From Ectothiorhodospiraceae bacterium (GTDB lineage: Bacteria > Pseudomonadota > Gammaproteobacteria > Nitrococcales > Aquisalimonadaceae), in the NCBI GenBank assembly GCA_007117515.1, contig SKGQ01000004.1, positions 1 through 45,986 on the forward strand: DNA of 45,986 nucleotides. The letters are read 5' to 3'. Shown in pieces: positions 44,936 through 45,986 of the stretch. The first letter of the stretch is position 1. Each line of letters opens with the position of its first letter. The position numbers and the translations under genes were made by a program. Under the pieces are notes generated by a model. The model saw only the letters and a program-made list of their open reading frames with translations, did not search any database and was not told where the DNA came from.

Positions 44936-45986
44936 GAGGAGGACTCCCGGGCCGGCAATTCGGCCAGTATCTGGTCGAGGATATCGGCGGCGCTGGGCAA
45001 CCGGCTGTCACGCAGCCTGCGCAGGGGCAAGCTCACGACATGGTCGCAGCGCACACTGGTACCTGCGTGATCGAGACCGGGAACACCAATCGGGATCAGC
45101 ACGTCCGGCCGCCAGTCGAGCTGGTCCACATGGGGCGTCAGCACGATGCTCGGCACATCCGGCTTCGATGGCAGATGCTCACCCTCAAGCCCGCCAACCC
45201 AGACCATGCAATCGGTGGTTCCCGAGGCAAGCAGGCGTTTCGCATCGATCAATCGCGGCTCGTAAATCACGTCATCGCCGCGGTAACGGATGCGGCCCGC
45301 ATAACCGGTGGACCAGAGGCAGACTTCCTCGAAGGTGGTGGCGCTTTCATTCCCAGCCAGTGCCAGACCGCCCCAGCGCTTCTCGGCGTTCAATGACTGC
45401 ACAAGGGTCTGCAGCGCCTCCACCAGCAAATCGCCGTGGGCACCCAGGCCGGACGGACCCCAGACCACGGCACCGTAATCCACCGGTCGCATGGCTTGCG
45501 CGAGATCCGCCAGAGCCGCCATCGGCAGAGAATCCGTCGCGCCATCGTCCAGTGCACGTTCTTCCAACAGGCATCGCAAGGCCCCTATCGCATATGGCAC
45601 ATCTTCAACCGCGCAGTCGATGTGCTGCCAGTGCAGCGCATCACTATCCTTGCCAGCCGGCGCCAGCGGGCCGATCACGACAACATCGCGTGGCTTGGCT
45701 GCCAGGAAGGCGCCGGTGGCGCCATCCAGGAAGCGCTCAGCGAGACGCGGCGCCACATCGGCGCCATTGGAGCCGATCAGCAGGCCCATCTGCGCCCGGT
45801 TGCGCAGTTCCGAAAGCGTCGTGGTCATGCCGCCTGATGACTGCATCGCGAGCACGCCCTGGAAGCCACCGATGCCGTGCAGGTGGTCCATGGCTGCCTG
45901 AGTGCGGTGCGCGAGCTTCAGTGCGGAGCGGCTGCCAGCAACGTCGGTTGCGAGTCCGGTCAACAACGGCTCACGGGCCTCGCCCA
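44929..45986 (-). CDS. fhcB: Formyltransferase/hydrolase complex subunit B (5' end outside window)
   Basis: This subunit has the molybdopterin-oxidoreductase fold of FwdB/FmdB, but in bacteria it is thought to lack the metal centre and act structurally. About 350 residues are present. The frame stays open to the right window edge (the last complete codons encode GEAREP), so roughly 80 N-terminal residues are missing. Visible segments include GIGGFQGVLAMQSSGGMTTT and AEKRWGGLALAGNESATTFEE. It is first of the visible fhc genes, and its promoter is beyond the window. Confidence 0.92.
   Translation of the reverse strand, partial: GEAREPLLTGLATDVAGSRSALKLAHRTQAAMDHLHGIGGFQGVLAMQSSGGMTTTLSELRNRAQMGLLIGSNGADVAPRLAERFLDGATGAFLAAKPRDVVVIGPLAPAGKDSDALHWQHIDCAVEDVPYAIGALRCLLEERALDDGATDSLPMAALADLAQAMRPVDYGAVVWGPSGLGAHGDLLVEALQTLVQSLNAEKRWGGLALAGNESATTFEEVCLWSTGYAGRIRYRGDDVIYEPRLIDAKRLLASGTTDCMVWVGGLEGEHLPSKPDVPSIVLTPHVDQLDWRPDVLIPIGVPGLDHAGTSVRCDHVVSLPLRRLRDSRLPSAADILDQILAELPARESSSC

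Overview
This window looks like chromosomal DNA of a gammaproteobacterial methylotroph, probably a halophilic or alkaliphilic relative of the Ectothiorhodospiraceae. That placement is inference. It rests on gammaproteobacterial gene orders (aroQ-accB-accC, rpsU-yqeY-dnaG-rpoD, folB-folK), the acidic composition of several exported proteins, and a full tetrahydromethanopterin (H4MPT) and lanthanide-type methanol oxidation gene set.

Positions 1-20675 are mostly housekeeping. They hold a MotA/TolQ-like plus OmpA/MotB-like envelope pair, aroQ-accB-accC, a YfaZ-like outer membrane protein, a TauE/SafE permease, an NDUFA9-like protein, cca, a receiver-adenylyl cyclase, midA-folK-folB, plsY, tsaD, and the macromolecular synthesis block rpsU-yqeY-dnaG-rpoD. 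An exported alpha/beta hydrolase and an SDR protein follow.

Positions 20795-45986 form a C1 metabolism island. In order it has: a PQQ-associated beta-propeller and a short periplasmic binding protein; mtdB and fae (formaldehyde capture on H4MPT and methylene-H4MPT oxidation); a DUF2380-like protein with cytochrome b561; a small cysteine-containing exported protein; and xoxF-xoxG-xoxJ plus another exported protein (periplasmic methanol oxidation). After these come a dihydropteroate-synthase-like protein, a sigma-54 enhancer-binding activator and a second HPPK-like protein (both pterin enzymes probably serve H4MPT synthesis), a three-gene NAD-linked formate dehydrogenase, a pterin-carbinolamine-dehydratase-like protein, and fhcC-D-A-B, which runs off the right edge.

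Together the genes describe methanol -> formaldehyde (XoxF with cytochrome c) -> methylene-H4MPT (Fae) -> methenyl-H4MPT (MtdB) -> formate (FhcABCD) -> CO2 (formate dehydrogenase). No mch, pqq or mxaF gene is visible here.

The most notable regulatory signal is a pair of near-perfect sigma-54 promoters, one before mtdB and one before the formate dehydrogenase operon. Both have the same 14-base word (CCTTGGACGCACTG) about 80-120 bases upstream, and a sigma-54 activator gene lies between the two loci. This suggests one enhancer-dependent switch for formaldehyde and formate oxidation. A 282-bp multi-stem foldback element sits upstream of xoxF.
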